A stretch of DNA of 64,000 bases, taken from Carnobacterium inhibens subsp. inhibens DSM 13024 (GTDB lineage Bacteria > Bacillota > Bacilli > Lactobacillales > Carnobacteriaceae). The translations under genes and the position numbers were made by a program. Location of the stretch: the NCBI RefSeq assembly GCF_000746825.1, contig NZ_JQIV01000006.1, positions 992,001-1,056,000 on the forward strand, given 5' to 3'. The notes beneath the pieces are model-generated. The model made no database searches and had not been told where the DNA came from. It was given only the letters and a program-made list of their open reading frames with translations. Each line of letters opens with the position of its first letter. Position 1 is the first letter of the stretch. Below, in pieces: positions 38,947-49,366 of the stretch.

Positions 38947-39189
38947 ATGGAAAAGGGTAAACAACAAAAAATTGAAATTTGGGGAGATGTCGTTGAATTA
39001 AAAGAATTGATTATCGCTATTCTTTTATCCAGCGGTTCTACTATGGGAGCTTATTTTTTAGCACCCAGCGATGATAAAACAAAGCAGCTATTTTTTGGTT
39101 TAGCTGGAGCCGTTATCGGTTTTATTCTTTCAAGTATTTTTATTAAACCTAAAAGAGTAATTACACTTGAAGACGAAAAAAAAGACTAG
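38947..39189 (+). CDS. Small membrane protein, 80 aa
   Basis: This protein has two hydrophobic segments (about residues 18-37 and 46-66) separated by a short charged loop, with charged ends. AAAGGAG precedes the ATG. It ends 36 bp before the TctA-type permease gene and probably shares its transcript, so it could be a small accessory subunit. It does not resemble TctB in length or pattern. Confidence 0.7.
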   Translation: MEKGKQQKIEIWGDVVELKELIIAILLSSGSTMGAYFLAPSDDKTKQLFFGLAGAVIGFILSSIFIKPKRVITLEDEKKD

Positions 39190-39224
39190 TTAATTAAGAA
39201 CGAAGTATTGGAGAGAACAAAAAT

Positions 39225-40583
39225 ATGGAAATGTTATTGTTGGTTCAAATGGTTATAGCTGCTCTTGCAGCCATTGTTTTATATACTTTTATAGGATTTA
39301 TACCGGGTACAGATGAAACCTCTGTCTTGATGCCCGTCACATTAGCTATTATTTTGGCTGGAACAGAACCCATCATTGTTCTCACTTTTTTTATTTCAGC
39401 TATTGTTACGTTAAATCTAACCAATTCAATGCCCACTGCTTTAGTTGGGCTTCCTGGAGGTGTTCTTTCTAGTCCAATGATCGAACATGCGTTATACTTA
39501 AAAAACCGAGGCCTGTCTGAGATCACAATTAAGAAAATGGCTTCTGGTGCCTTGATTGGAACAATTATCTCTGTTCCTGTGGCTTTACTAGTGGCTGACC
39601 TATTAACACCTTTTGCTGAGATCATTCAGCCTTATTCGTCACTACTATTTGTTATTGGAGCTGTTTTCCTTTCTTTAATAGGAAAAAATAAATTATTATC
39701 TTTAATCAGTATTCTTCCCTTAGCTATGCTTTTTCAAGGGTTGCGTCATTTATATTGGGGAATTGGTGTTGTACCAACAGACACCAATATCACCACATCA
39801 TTCTTTCTAGGAATCACAATCGGTCCTCTCATTATTTCCCTTCTCTCACTGTTTAATAAAGAGAGCCGTGAAAAAATGTTGACCTCTGAATATAAAAAAA
39901 TTGCACTACCTAAAAGTACATCTGCTCATCAAACAATCAATCCATTCAAAATATTATCTAAAAGTGAGCTTAAGGCAGCATCATTTTCAGCTCTTCTCTC
40001 TAACTTTATTTTTGTATTAAGTCCGGTTGGATTAATTATTCTATTTGGTGAATTTGTTTCCAATAAGAAAAAAGATCCGGTTGAAAAAGCTTCTACAGCA
40101 ATTATTACTATGAGCGCCTTAGCACAATCCACTTATCTTTCTGGGATTATTATTCCTTTGATTGCTTTAGGGATCCCTTTGTCTCCTACCGCTATTGGTC
40201 CTGGAAGTCCGTTATTTAACGCCCCGCCAGTGTTTACCGTTGATCATAATTTGCACCATCTATTGAGCAAAGGTGAATTTACTTTGGCTATTTTAATTGG
40301 TTCGATTCTAGCTGCTCTTATCAGTTACATTGTGATCAATCGTTATGCTGGAAAAATCTCACAATTTGTTTTACAAAAAATTCCTCATGAAGCTATTTTA
40401 GGATTATTTATTTCCTTCATTTTATTATTAGCCTACATGGATGCGGGTTTAATTAATATCTTTGGTGTTCTCTTAATCGGCATCACTAGTGGGACCTTAA
40501 ACAAAATGGGCATGAATTACGGTATTCAATTTATGACATTATATGCGGCTCCATGGTTAGTCGAAAAAATAGCTCAGTTTTAA
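39225..40583 (+). CDS. TctA-type permease (orphan)
   Basis: This 452-aa protein has about 11-12 hydrophobic segments and resembles the large TctA permease of tripartite tricarboxylate transporters, with FIPGTDETSVLMPVT near residues 24-38 and MPTALVGLPGGV near 70-81. TctA normally needs TctB and a periplasmic TctC binding protein; neither is here. It may act with the preceding 80-aa protein or alone. It lies 36 bp upstream of the mevalonate operon and may be cotranscribed with it. Confidence 0.8.
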   Translation: MEMLLLVQMVIAALAAIVLYTFIGFIPGTDETSVLMPVTLAIILAGTEPIIVLTFFISAIVTLNLTNSMPTALVGLPGGVLSSPMIEHALYLKNRGLSEITIKKMASGALIGTIISVPVALLVADLLTPFAEIIQPYSSLLFVIGAVFLSLIGKNKLLSLISILPLAMLFQGLRHLYWGIGVVPTDTNITTSFFLGITIGPLIISLLSLFNKESREKMLTSEYKKIALPKSTSAHQTINPFKILSKSELKAASFSALLSNFIFVLSPVGLIILFGEFVSNKKKDPVEKASTAIITMSALAQSTYLSGIIIPLIALGIPLSPTAIGPGSPLFNAPPVFTVDHNLHHLLSKGEFTLAILIGSILAALISYIVINRYAGKISQFVLQKIPHEAILGLFISFILLLAYMDAGLINIFGVLLIGITSGTLNKMGMNYGIQFMTLYAAPWLVEKIAQF

Positions 40584-40619
40584 TTCAGCTCAATATACTA
40601 GGAATAAAGGAGTTACAAC

Positions 40620-41564
40620 ATGTTAAAAACTAGTCAACCTGCCGTGGGAACTGCAAATGGAAAAATCATTTTAATGGGAGAACACTCCGTCGTTTATGGA
40701 GAGCCTGCCATAGCCATTCCTTTTCCTGCCACACATATCGAAGTGACTATTATACCAGCTGAAGGACCGGTTCAATTAGACTGCGTCTATTACCGAGGCA
40801 ACTTGGCTTCAGTTCCTAAACATTTAGAAAATCTAAAGGCTGTAGTAGAATCTACAGTGAATGAATTACAACAAGAACTAAAGAATTTTAAAGTGATCAT
40901 TAAAAGTACGATCCCGGTTGAAAGAGGCATGGGTTCGAGTGCTGCTGTAGCCGTTGCGATGGTGCGGGCACTATTTAATTATTTTGCTGTCACTTTAACA
41001 GATGACCGCCTCCTATTGTTAGCAAACGTTTCAGAAACGATTGCTCATGGAAATCCAAGCGGCTTAGATGCTGCGATGACAAGTGGCAGACATCCGCTTT
41101 ACTATATAAAAGGTGAACCATTCGTTCCTTTTCCATTATCTATGCCTGCTTACTTAATTGTGGCAGACACCGGATTAAAAGGCCAAACAAGAGATGCTGT
41201 TGCTAGCATCGCTCTATTAAATAAAGAAGATTCTGAAAAAACAATGCGGTCTATTCATCAATTAGGCGACTTAGCAAAACAATCAAAAGTTGCAATAGAA
41301 TCCACTGATCCGGTAACATTAGGCTTGGCTATGAGTAAAGCTCATGAAATTCTCTCCTCTTTAGGGGTAAGCAATGACACATTGAACCATTTAGTGACTA
41401 CAGCAAGAACATATGGAGCATTAGGTGCAAAATTGACCGGTGGCGGTCGTGGCGGCTGCATGATTTCTTTAGCATCCGACAAAGAAACTGCAACCTGCAT
41501 TTCAAATGCTTTACTAGAAGCTGGAGCAGTAAATACATGGACACACCAATTAGGAGATGACTAA
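40620..41564 (+). CDS. mvk: Mevalonate kinase
   Basis: This GHMP kinase phosphorylates mevalonate. The 314-aa protein has the N-terminal GKIILMGEHSVVYG and the glycine-rich PVERGMGSSAAVAVA (near residue 100), and KLTGGGRGGCMI near the C terminus. AAAGGAG precedes the ATG. It is the first gene of a four-gene mevalonate operon for isoprenoid precursor synthesis and overlaps the next gene's ribosome site. Confidence 0.97.
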   Translation: MLKTSQPAVGTANGKIILMGEHSVVYGEPAIAIPFPATHIEVTIIPAEGPVQLDCVYYRGNLASVPKHLENLKAVVESTVNELQQELKNFKVIIKSTIPVERGMGSSAAVAVAMVRALFNYFAVTLTDDRLLLLANVSETIAHGNPSGLDAAMTSGRHPLYYIKGEPFVPFPLSMPAYLIVADTGLKGQTRDAVASIALLNKEDSEKTMRSIHQLGDLAKQSKVAIESTDPVTLGLAMSKAHEILSSLGVSNDTLNHLVTTARTYGALGAKLTGGGRGGCMISLASDKETATCISNALLEAGAVNTWTHQLGDD

Positions 41565-41565
41565 A

Positions 41566-42543
41566 TTGAGCAACGCAAAAAAAGTACGCGCTTATACAAA
41601 TATTGCTTTAATTAAATATTGGGGAAAACGGGATGACCAATTGATCTTGCCTACAAGCAGCAGTTTGTCTCTTACTCTGGACGCTTTTTATACAGAAACA
41701 TCAGTATCTTTTGATGATTCTCTTGAAAAGGATGCATTTTATTTAAATGAAAGTGTTCAAGATGAAGCTGCTACTCAAAAAGTTAGCCGCTTCTTAAATT
41801 TATTTAGAGAACAATCCGGTATGAAAGCACCTGCTATAATTAAAAGTACAAATTATGTCCCAACAGCAGCTGGATTAGCTTCTTCTGCTTCTGGGATGGC
41901 TGCACTAGCCGGAGCTGCTAATTTAGCAACTGGTTTAAACCTCTCTCCACAAGAACTGTCTATATTTGCAAGACAAGGGTCTGGTTCAGCAACTCGCAGT
42001 ATCTATGGTGGCTTTGTCGAGTGGCAAAAAGGAACTTCTTCATCCGATTCTTATGCTGTTAAAGTAGACGATGCGAATTGGGATATTGGAATGGTCGTAG
42101 TTGTGGTAAATAAGAAACAAAAAGAACTGTCTAGCCGTGAAGGCATGAAACTGACAGTTGCAACTTCTCCTTTTTATCAAGGATGGATCGATAGTACCGC
42201 TGTCGATCTTGTGAACATAAAAAATGCCATTAACGATCGTGATTTTGAACAAATTGGGGCTATTACGGAGAGCAACGGTATGAAAATGCACGGAACAATG
42301 CTAGGTGCAAATCCTCCAATCTCTTACTGGGAACCTGATAGTGTGTTGGCAATGCAATTAGTTAGACAATTACGCAAAAAAGGAATTCCTTGTTATTTTA
42401 CGATGGATGCAGGTCCAAACGTCAAAGTCCTTTGTCGTTTATCAGATAGTGAAAAGATCAAAACAGCTTTTTTAGACTACTTCAATGAAGACCAACTCAT
42501 TATCTCTGGACCAGGAAGTGATTTAAAAGAAATCACACTCTAA
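41566..42543 (+). CDS. mvaD: Diphosphomevalonate decarboxylase
   Basis: MvaD converts mevalonate 5-diphosphate to isopentenyl diphosphate with ATP. It carries the family block NIALIKYWGKRD at the N terminus and ASSASGMAALAGA near 105. TTG 41566 is preferred because AGGAG ends immediately before the alternative ATG at 41557, leaving no spacer. The product is 325 aa. It is coupled to the mevalonate kinase gene, whose stop codon it follows closely. Confidence 0.97.
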   Translation: MSNAKKVRAYTNIALIKYWGKRDDQLILPTSSSLSLTLDAFYTETSVSFDDSLEKDAFYLNESVQDEAATQKVSRFLNLFREQSGMKAPAIIKSTNYVPTAAGLASSASGMAALAGAANLATGLNLSPQELSIFARQGSGSATRSIYGGFVEWQKGTSSSDSYAVKVDDANWDIGMVVVVVNKKQKELSSREGMKLTVATSPFYQGWIDSTAVDLVNIKNAINDRDFEQIGAITESNGMKMHGTMLGANPPISYWEPDSVLAMQLVRQLRKKGIPCYFTMDAGPNVKVLCRLSDSEKIKTAFLDYFNEDQLIISGPGSDLKEITL

Positions 42544-42587
42544 CAAGCTAAAAAAACAAGGTTTTACTACTTAGGAGGAATTACAGT

Positions 42588-43664
42588 ATGATAGAAGCTT
42601 CTGCACCTGGTAAGTTATATATTGCGGGCGAATACGCCGTTGTTGAACCAGGTCATCCAGCTATATTAGTAGCTGTTGATCAATTTATTACCGTATCACT
42701 TGAAAAATCTGAACACGTAGGAAGCATTACGTCTTTTCAATATGGAAATCTTCCTGTACTATGGAAACGCGAAAATGATCGTTTAGTGCTTGATAAACGT
42801 GAGAACCCTTTTCACTACATTTTAGCAGCTATTCGTTTAACAGAAGAATACGCGAAAGAACAAGGAAAAGAATTGTCTTTCTATCATTTAACTGTCAATA
42901 GTGAATTGGACAGCTCACAAGGTAAAAAATATGGGTTAGGCTCAAGCGCCGCTGTGACGGTCGCTACAGTTCAGGCTTTATGCCGTTTTTATGGCATCAC
43001 AGATAACAAAAATGTTGTATTTAAATTAGCCGCTTTAGCTCATTTATCTGTTAAAAGCAACGGTTCATGTGGTGATGTAGCAGCAAGTGTTTATGGTGGT
43101 TGGTTAGCATTTACAACATTCGATCGTGATTGGGTATCCGAACAACAGGAACAAAAAAACGTGAAAGAATTGATTGAAATGGAGTGGCCTCATTTATCGT
43201 TTACTCCATTGACTCCTCCAAAAGACTTACGCTTAGTTATTGGATGGACGGGTTCACCGGCATCAACGTCTCATTTAGTAGATGAAGTAACCACTAAACG
43301 AAGACAAGATGCAATGGCATATGAAACCTTTTTAGAAGAAAGCAGACGATGTGTCAACACAATGATTCAAGCTTTTCAAGAAGGAAATGTCGAAGAGATC
43401 CAACATCAAATAAGAAACAACCGCCAACTCTTGCTTAAAATGAGCCAAGATACTTCTGTGACAATTGAAACACCTGCTTTATCAAGATTATGCAAAATGG
43501 CAGAAGAATTTAATGGTGCTGCTAAATCCTCTGGAGCTGGCGGCGGAGATTGTGGCATCGTGATTTTCAATCGAAAAGAAGGTTTATTGTCACTGATTAC
43601 AGATTGGGAAAAAGAAGGCATCACAAACCTTCCTTTACATGTTTACAAAAAAACGGATGCTTAG
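42588..43664 (+). CDS. mvaK2: Phosphomevalonate kinase
   Basis: This GHMP-family kinase converts mevalonate 5-phosphate to the diphosphate. The 358-aa protein begins APGKLYIAGEYAVVE and has KKYGLGSSAAVTVAT near residue 116 and SGAGGGDCGI near 318. AGGAGG precedes the ATG. It is the third gene of the mevalonate operon, about 45 bp after mvaD. Confidence 0.97.
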   Translation: MIEASAPGKLYIAGEYAVVEPGHPAILVAVDQFITVSLEKSEHVGSITSFQYGNLPVLWKRENDRLVLDKRENPFHYILAAIRLTEEYAKEQGKELSFYHLTVNSELDSSQGKKYGLGSSAAVTVATVQALCRFYGITDNKNVVFKLAALAHLSVKSNGSCGDVAASVYGGWLAFTTFDRDWVSEQQEQKNVKELIEMEWPHLSFTPLTPPKDLRLVIGWTGSPASTSHLVDEVTTKRRQDAMAYETFLEESRRCVNTMIQAFQEGNVEEIQHQIRNNRQLLLKMSQDTSVTIETPALSRLCKMAEEFNGAAKSSGAGGGDCGIVIFNRKEGLLSLITDWEKEGITNLPLHVYKKTDA

Positions 43665-43706
43665 TTGTCCTTCTTTTTTGGATAAAAATTTTTGGAGGAT
43701 CACACT

Positions 43707-44774
43707 ATGAAACCAATGAATAACCGGAAAAATGAACATGTTTCTTTAGCAGAAAAATTTGCTAAAGACGTTAGAAAGTCTGATTTTGATTCTTTCCGTT
43801 TTGTCCATCATTCTTTTCCTGAAATGAGTGTCGCTGATGCTTCTCTTTCCACTTCATTTGCTACACTAGATATGGAATTTCCTTTTTACATTAATGCTAT
43901 AACCGGTGGCAGCACTTGGACGAAAAAGGTCAATGAAAAATTAGCTTTAATTGCACGAGAAACGGGTATCGCTATGGCAACAGGTTCCATTAGCGCTGCT
44001 CTTAAGGATCCTACTGTTAAAGATAGTTTTACAATCGTTAGAGAAACAAACCCTACTGGTAAGATTTTTGCCAACTTAGGTACTGGACAAACGTTAGAGA
44101 ATGCTAAAAAGGCAATCGATTTGATTCAAGCTGATGCCCTACAGATTCATGTGAACTCTCCTCAAGAGATTGTTATGCCTGAAGGAGATCGTGATTTTTC
44201 TAACTGGTTAACTGAATTAGAAAAAATTGCTCTAAACGTTTCTGTGCCTGTTATTGTTAAGGAAGTAGGCTTTGGTATGAGTCGTGAAACCATAAAGCAG
44301 TTGTCATCAATTGGGGTCAAAACGATTGACATCAGCGGTCAAGGTGGAACAAACTTTGCTCAAATCGAAAACTACCGTCGAGAAAGTGAAAAATTAGATT
44401 ACTTAGAAGGTTGGGGCCAATCTACAGTTATTTCTTTATTAGAAGCGCAACCCTTTATAGACCAAGTTGAATTATTAGCTTCAGGTGGGATTCGTAATCC
44501 TTTAGATATTGTTAAATCCTTATCTCTAGGTGCCCGTGCGGTCGGTATCTCAGGCCTTTTCTTGCATATGGCTCTAAGAGAAGGAGTAGAAGCTACTGTT
44601 TTAGAAGTGAATGCTTGGAAAAACCAAATTGCCTCTATTATGACCCTGCTTGGAAAAAAATCAATCAGCGAATTGACTAATACTGATATCATCTTATTAG
44701 GCGAAGTTAAAGATTGGTGCGATCTTCGCCGTATTGACGCATCAAGCTTTGCAAATCGTTCTTCAATAAATTAA
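43707..44774 (+). CDS. fni: Isopentenyl-diphosphate delta-isomerase, type 2
   Basis: This FMN- and NAD(P)H-dependent enzyme interconverts isopentenyl and dimethylallyl diphosphate. The TIM-barrel has NRKNEHVSLAEKF at the N terminus, the flavin-site PFYINAITGG and VKEVGFGMS, and SGQGGTNFAQIEN. ATG 43707 is preferred over TTG 43692, which overlaps the TGGAGG site; length 355 aa. It closes the mevalonate operon, which ends in a terminator. Confidence 0.96.
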   Translation: MKPMNNRKNEHVSLAEKFAKDVRKSDFDSFRFVHHSFPEMSVADASLSTSFATLDMEFPFYINAITGGSTWTKKVNEKLALIARETGIAMATGSISAALKDPTVKDSFTIVRETNPTGKIFANLGTGQTLENAKKAIDLIQADALQIHVNSPQEIVMPEGDRDFSNWLTELEKIALNVSVPVIVKEVGFGMSRETIKQLSSIGVKTIDISGQGGTNFAQIENYRRESEKLDYLEGWGQSTVISLLEAQPFIDQVELLASGGIRNPLDIVKSLSLGARAVGISGLFLHMALREGVEATVLEVNAWKNQIASIMTLLGKKSISELTNTDIILLGEVKDWCDLRRIDASSFANRSSIN

Positions 44775-44784
44775 TTTAACTACA

Positions 44785-44833
44785 CAAAAAGAAGATGAGA
44801 CAATCATAAAAATGACTGTTTCATCTTCTTTTT
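44785..44833. terminator. Terminator of the mevalonate operon
   Basis: AAAAAGAAGATGA pairs with TCATCTTCTTTTT, with an inner hairpin ATCAT/ATGA. The A and T runs make it usable from both sides. Confidence 0.92.
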
Positions 44834-44846
44834 TCAATAGCGTTAT

Positions 44847-45629
44847 TTAATCGTTGTTTTTCAACATGATCCACTTTTGTGTATCTTTAAAACCTAAATG
44901 CTGATACATTCGCCCTGCATCAGGATTAGAATAAAAAAGGCAAGCCGTTTTATTATTCCTGATACAGTCATTAACTAAAGCAGCCACTACAGCCGTTGCA
45001 TATCCTTGTTTACGATAGCTTTCAATTGTTCCTACAGCAATGATCATCGCTGAGAGCTTCGTTTCAACTGCAATTCTTCCTGTTGAAACGATCTTACCTG
45101 TATCATCTTTGATAACTTGGATAGCATTTAAGTTACGCTCCAATTCATCAGCAACCTCTTCTGCTGATGGCAGGTTTTCCATCCCTGCTTCTCTTAAACA
45201 ATTAAGATAAGAATCGATGTCTTCTTTAGATAAAGGCAAAACTTGTTGAAGAAGTGGACTTTCTATCTCCAACTCTTTGCATTCAGCTAAATACGATTCT
45301 TCTTTTTCATAATTCTCAAATTCTTCTTCATACTGAGCAATAGCATCCTCACTACCAGATATGTGTACGGGAGTTAAACTCTGGATCAAAGGTATAAAAG
45401 TGTCTATTCCTTCAAACTCTTTCCCATGAATAGGCATAACATTATTTTTGTAGCGGACCAGTACTCCACTGATTGTATCTTTACTATCAACATAAGCCCA
45501 AACATCTAAATTAAAATGATCAAAACCATATGTTTCAATGTCACCAATAGCAAATAAATTTATACTTGGTTCTTTATATAAAAAATTTAGTAACTCTTCT
45601 CGTTGTTTCTCATCGCACTTATAAATCAA
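44847..45629 (-). CDS. GNAT-family acetyltransferase, 260 aa
   Basis: The C-terminal part has a GNAT motif YRKQGYATAVV and a downstream FYSNPDAGRMYQHLGF block typical of acetyl-CoA-dependent N-acyltransferases. The N-terminal 130 residues (LFAIGDIETYGF...) form a second, diverged GNAT-like half found in a group of paired-domain acetyltransferases. GGGAGGAGG sets the start at TTG 45629. Substrate unknown. Confidence 0.82.
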   Translation of the reverse strand: MIYKCDEKQREELLNFLYKEPSINLFAIGDIETYGFDHFNLDVWAYVDSKDTISGVLVRYKNNVMPIHGKEFEGIDTFIPLIQSLTPVHISGSEDAIAQYEEEFENYEKEESYLAECKELEIESPLLQQVLPLSKEDIDSYLNCLREAGMENLPSAEEVADELERNLNAIQVIKDDTGKIVSTGRIAVETKLSAMIIAVGTIESYRKQGYATAVVAALVNDCIRNNKTACLFYSNPDAGRMYQHLGFKDTQKWIMLKNND

Positions 45630-45733
45630 TCTAGTTCCTCCTCCCAATAACATCCTTATTCCCTTTTAGTATACGTTTTTTACAAAAAAAATGTATCATT
45701 ATGCACTTCAATTTTAATAATTTTTTTGAGGAG

Positions 45734-46057
45734 TTAAACCAAATAGACCATTAAAGCAATGGCTGCAATACCAAGTACCATAGACCATAAAAGACTTTTC
45801 GTTTTATAAGCCACTATAAATACAAGAACGGATGGCAGAAGCTTTATATTAACGATTGGATTCACATTGAATTGACTTTCCCAGAAAAAAACATCTGAAA
45901 AAATCAACGCTGCAAATATTGATACCGGTACAAATGACATCCATTTAGATATTTTCTCTGGAACGGACCGATTGCTTAACACAAGCATAGGTAAGACACG
46001 AGGCAAATAAGTCACTAGAGCCATTCCAAAGATAAGCTGCACTTGTTGACTAGTCAT
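45734..46057 (-). CDS. azlD: Branched-chain amino acid transporter subunit AzlD
   Basis: This 107-aa membrane protein with three to four hydrophobic segments has the family motif TYLPRVLPM near residues 17-25. It overlaps azlC by 8 bp and forms with it a two-subunit (LIV-E type) exporter for branched-chain amino acids and analogues. Confidence 0.92.
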   Translation of the reverse strand: MTSQQVQLIFGMALVTYLPRVLPMLVLSNRSVPEKISKWMSFVPVSIFAALIFSDVFFWESQFNVNPIVNIKLLPSVLVFIVAYKTKSLLWSMVLGIAAIALMVYLV

Positions 46058-46769
46058 ATTCTAATCCTTCTTTCTGTTGATTTTTTTGTTTATTTGCTAA
46101 ATACTCATCAGTAAAATAACCGATAAAAGAAGCTAGAATTGCAGCAATAACTAGCGCAATCGTATGTTGCAACCATACCGTGAAGACAACAGCTAGTACA
46201 CCAGCTGCTAATCCTACAAAAACATATAACTTAGAGACAAATTGACTGACTAATAAACTAATAAACATAGCAATTAAAACATAATTTATAATGGTCGTAT
46301 CAATTTTCCAAGCACTTCCGATCATTCCTCCAACAAGCGTACTTAATGACCAAGACAAATAAGCTAATATATTGATGGATAACGCTTTGTTAGCCGTCCA
46401 TTCATGATTTTTAAATTGATTGTAATTAATAGCAAAGGATTCGTCCGCTAGAGTATGGCTGAAAAACAGTGTAAATAGTAAAGATGGTTTCTTAATAAAC
46501 CCAGACATGCTTGAACTCATTAATAAGTGACGCAAATTTAAAAAGAACGTCATCGTTATAATAGCTGAAACTGAAGCTCCCATACTTACCATTGAAGCAG
46601 CCATAAACTGAGCAGCTCCCCCAAAGACAAGCAAACTCATTGCCAAAATAGTTGGGGCATTAAATCCTGCATCATATAAAACCATACCTCCAGCTAAACC
46701 TAATGGTACATAACTAATAATGACTGGATAACTAACTTTAAATCCATCCACCCAATCCTGTTTTTCCAT
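46050..46769 (-). CDS. azlC: Branched-chain amino acid transporter subunit AzlC
   Basis: This 239-aa membrane protein has about seven hydrophobic segments and the family features YVPLGLAGGMVLYDAGF, GGAAQFMAASM and LNLRHLLMSSSM. AzlC is the main permease subunit of the two-gene exporter. AGGAGGG precedes the ATG. No Lrp-type regulator is adjacent. Confidence 0.94.
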   Translation of the reverse strand: MEKQDWVDGFKVSYPVIISYVPLGLAGGMVLYDAGFNAPTILAMSLLVFGGAAQFMAASMVSMGASVSAIITMTFFLNLRHLLMSSSMSGFIKKPSLLFTLFFSHTLADESFAINYNQFKNHEWTANKALSINILAYLSWSLSTLVGGMIGSAWKIDTTIINYVLIAMFISLLVSQFVSKLYVFVGLAAGVLAVVFTVWLQHTIALVIAAILASFIGYFTDEYLANKQKNQQKEGLEYD

Positions 46770-46947
46770 TTTATTCCCTCCTAAACGAACGTGTAAAAAT
46801 TAGTATATCATATCATTAAATTTTACATGGTTATTTTTGTAGTTAAACTACTACAAAATAATCATTTTTTCTTAAATTAGATTGTATCTCATCTTCACTT
46901 TTGATAATGTAAACTTATTGAAGGGCTTATGAAAGGAATGACTAATT

Positions 46948-47157
46948 ATGTTAAGAAGATTGATCTTCAGTTCATTTTTTATTAGCATCATTTATTTTTT
47001 ACTGTATTATTTTGTACCTGCACTTAAAAATGCTGTCTATAGTGGCGGATTTTGGGCTGTCTTACATGCTTTGATGGGTATCATTTTAATCATTGGTGTT
47101 TTTGGTATCATCCTTTTTACGCTTCACTATTTATTTTCAGATCCAAATAAAAATTAG
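46948..47157 (+). CDS. Small membrane protein, 69 aa
   Basis: Two hydrophobic segments (about residues 5-25 and 38-60) are linked by a short loop. GAAAGGAATG precedes the ATG, and a strong terminator follows, so it is a monocistronic unit. No family is recognised. Confidence 0.72.
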   Translation: MLRRLIFSSFFISIIYFLLYYFVPALKNAVYSGGFWAVLHALMGIILIIGVFGIILFTLHYLFSDPNKN

Positions 47158-47159
47158 CG

Positions 47160-47201
47160 CAAAAAGAGTGTTGAGAAAAAATCTCAACACTCTTTTTGTT
47201 C
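47160..47201. terminator. Bidirectional terminator before pdp
   Basis: AAAAAGAGTGTTGAG pairs with CTCAACACTCTTTTT around a 7-nt loop, serving both converging genes. Confidence 0.95.
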
Positions 47202-47211
47202 ACTCAATAGG

Positions 47212-48513
47212 TTAGTCGATGATCACTTCATGAATAAGTGGAATCGGCGTAGCTGAATCCGCTATTGTGATTCCTTCCCAGATCTTTTGTTCTACTTCTG
47301 GTACTTCTTCTTGATTCGTGTGGATCGTTAATAATGCTTCGCCCTTTTTAACAGCGTCGCCTACTTTTTTATGCAAGACGATTCCAACAGCTAAATCAAT
47401 TTCACTTTCTTTTGTAGCACGTCCAGCTCCTAACATCATAGCCGCAATTCCTAATTCATCTGCTATGATTTCAGAAATAAAGCCATCTTTATTTGCTAAA
47501 ACATCTATTTGATAATCTGCTTTAGGTAATAATTCTGGATCATCAATAACGCTCGTATCTCCACCTTGAGAAGCGATAAACGTTTTGAACTTCTCTAATG
47601 CTTTTCCATTTTCAATAGATTCTTCTAACAAACTTCTTGCTTCATCTAAATCTTTTCCAATACCAGCTAAATGAACCATTTGGCTTCCTAAAGTTAAACA
47701 CAAATCCATTAAATCAGCTGGTCCTTTACCATTTAATGTATCAATGGCTTCTTTAACTTCTAATGCATTTCCGATAGCAAAACCTAGTGGTTGGCTCATA
47801 TCAGAAATAACAGCCATAGTATTACGTCCTACACGATTTCCGATTTGAACCATTGCATGAGCTAATTTTCTAGCATCTTCAGTTGTTTTCATGAAAGCTC
47901 CTGCTCCGGTTTTCACATCTAAAACAATTGCATCTGCTCCAGCAGCAATTTTTTTACTCATAATTGAACTTGCGATCAATGGAATTGAGTCAACTGTACC
48001 TGTCACATCTCTTAGAGCATATAATTTTTTATCTGCTGGTGTTAAGTTTCCTGATTGCCCAATAACGGCTACTTTATTTTCATTTACCAATTCAATAAAT
48101 TTTTCTTGTGTCAATTCTACGTGGAAACCTGGAATAGATTCTAATTTATCAATCGTGCCACCAGTATGACCTAAGCCGCGTCCACTCATTTTAGCAATTG
48201 GAACACCTAGACTTGCCACTAAAGGTGCCAAAACAAGCGTTGTAGTATCGCCAACTCCTCCGGTTGAGTGTTTGTCTACTTTTATACCTTTGATAGCTGA
48301 CAAATCAATTTCTTCACCAGAATGAACAATACTCATTGTCAAATCACTTTTTTCACGATCATCCATATCATTGAAATAAATTGCCATTAACATTGCACTC
48401 ATTTGGTATTCTGGAATTTCCCCTACAGTATATTCTTTTATCATTGTTTGGATTTCTTCAGTTGTTAATGCTTTACCATGTTGTTTTTTTGTAATTAAAT
48501 CGACCATTCTCAT
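47212..48513 (-). CDS. pdp: Pyrimidine-nucleoside phosphorylase
   Basis: This enzyme phosphorolyses uridine, thymidine and deoxyuridine to base and (deoxy)ribose 1-phosphate. The 433-aa protein begins [11 protein letters not shown] and has [14 protein letters not shown] near residue 80, [19 protein letters not shown] and the [11 protein letters not shown]-terminal domain. It follows rpiA on the same strand, so ribose phosphates from nucleosides can feed the pentose phosphate pathway. Confidence 0.97.
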   Translation of the reverse strand: MRMVDLITKKQHGKALTTEEIQTMIKEYTVGEIPEYQMSAMLMAIYFNDMDDREKSDLTMSIVHSGEEIDLSAIKGIKVDKHSTGGVGDTTTLVLAPLVASLGVPIAKMSGRGLGHTGGTIDKLESIPGFHVELTQEKFIELVNENKVAVIGQSGNLTPADKKLYALRDVTGTVDSIPLIASSIMSKKIAAGADAIVLDVKTGAGAFMKTTEDARKLAHAMVQIGNRVGRNTMAVISDMSQPLGFAIGNALEVKEAIDTLNGKGPADLMDLCLTLGSQMVHLAGIGKDLDEARSLLEESIENGKALEKFKTFIASQGGDTSVIDDPELLPKADYQIDVLANKDGFISEIIADELGIAAMMLGAGRATKESEIDLAVGIVLHKKVGDAVKKGEALLTIHTNQEEVPEVEQKIWEGITIADSATPIPLIHEVIID

Positions 48514-48694
48514 TTATCGTATACCCCTCTTTATCTAAGTTGATTCATTTATTTTATCACACCTACAGAAAAAACGTTTTCATAACTTGTTCATTCTAAC
48601 AATTCTCTCATGTATGCCAAATCAATTAGCCATAGAAGATGCTTGATTTGAACTAAAAAAGAAAAGCATTATTTTCTTCTTTAGTTCAAATGGA

Positions 48695-49366
48695 TTAACG
48701 AGCTTCTATAACTTCTAGTCCTGATTCACGCCCCACAATAATGGTGTTAACACGGTTCAAAAACAAGCCATGCTCCATAACCCCTGTTAGGCTATCTAAC
48801 CAGCCAGCTAATGAATTAGGATCTTCTATCTTATCCATTTGTAAATCGATAATATAATGACCGCCGTCCGTTAAGTAAGTTTCTTCTTTATCATTTTTTC
48901 TCATAGTTGGATGGAATCCTTTTTCTTCAAAAATACGTACTAATTGTTGACTCCCATAAGGCATTACTTCTACCGGTAAAGGAAATGCGCCTAGCGTTTC
49001 AACCATTTTGCTTTCATCAACGATCCATATCACTTTATCAGAATAGTCCGCAACGATTTTTTCAAATAAAAGAGCTCCGCCGCCGCCTTTTATTCCTTGA
49101 TAATGTGCATCAATTTCATCTGCACCGTCAATCGTTAGATCAACTTTTTTTACTTCATCAATAGTCTTTAAAGGAATGCCTAGTTTTTCAGCATGTTCTT
49201 TTGTACGAGTAGAAGTAGTTACTCCCGTAATAGATAATCCTTCTTTTACGCGTTTACCAAGAGCCTCTACCATATAATAAGCAGTCGATCCTGTGCCTAA
49301 TCCAACGACCATACCTTCTTTTACATATTCTGCTGCCTTTTCTCCAACTAATTGTTTTAAGTTCAC
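48695..49366 (-). CDS. rpiA: Ribose-5-phosphate isomerase A
   Basis: RpiA interconverts ribose 5-phosphate and ribulose 5-phosphate. The 223-aa protein has GLGTGSTA near residue 25, DGADEID near 81 and [11 protein letters not shown] near 92, including the catalytic Asp/Glu/Lys set. The start is GTG 49366, 8 nt after AGGGGAG; an upstream ATG adds 26 unsupported residues. Upstream lies the large hairpin array and then potD. Confidence 0.97.
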   Translation of the reverse strand: MNLKQLVGEKAAEYVKEGMVVGLGTGSTAYYMVEALGKRVKEGLSITGVTTSTRTKEHAEKLGIPLKTIDEVKKVDLTIDGADEIDAHYQGIKGGGGALLFEKIVADYSDKVIWIVDESKMVETLGAFPLPVEVMPYGSQQLVRIFEEKGFHPTMRKNDKEETYLTDGGHYIIDLQMDKIEDPNSLAGWLDSLTGVMEHGLFLNRVNTIIVGRESGLEVIEAR

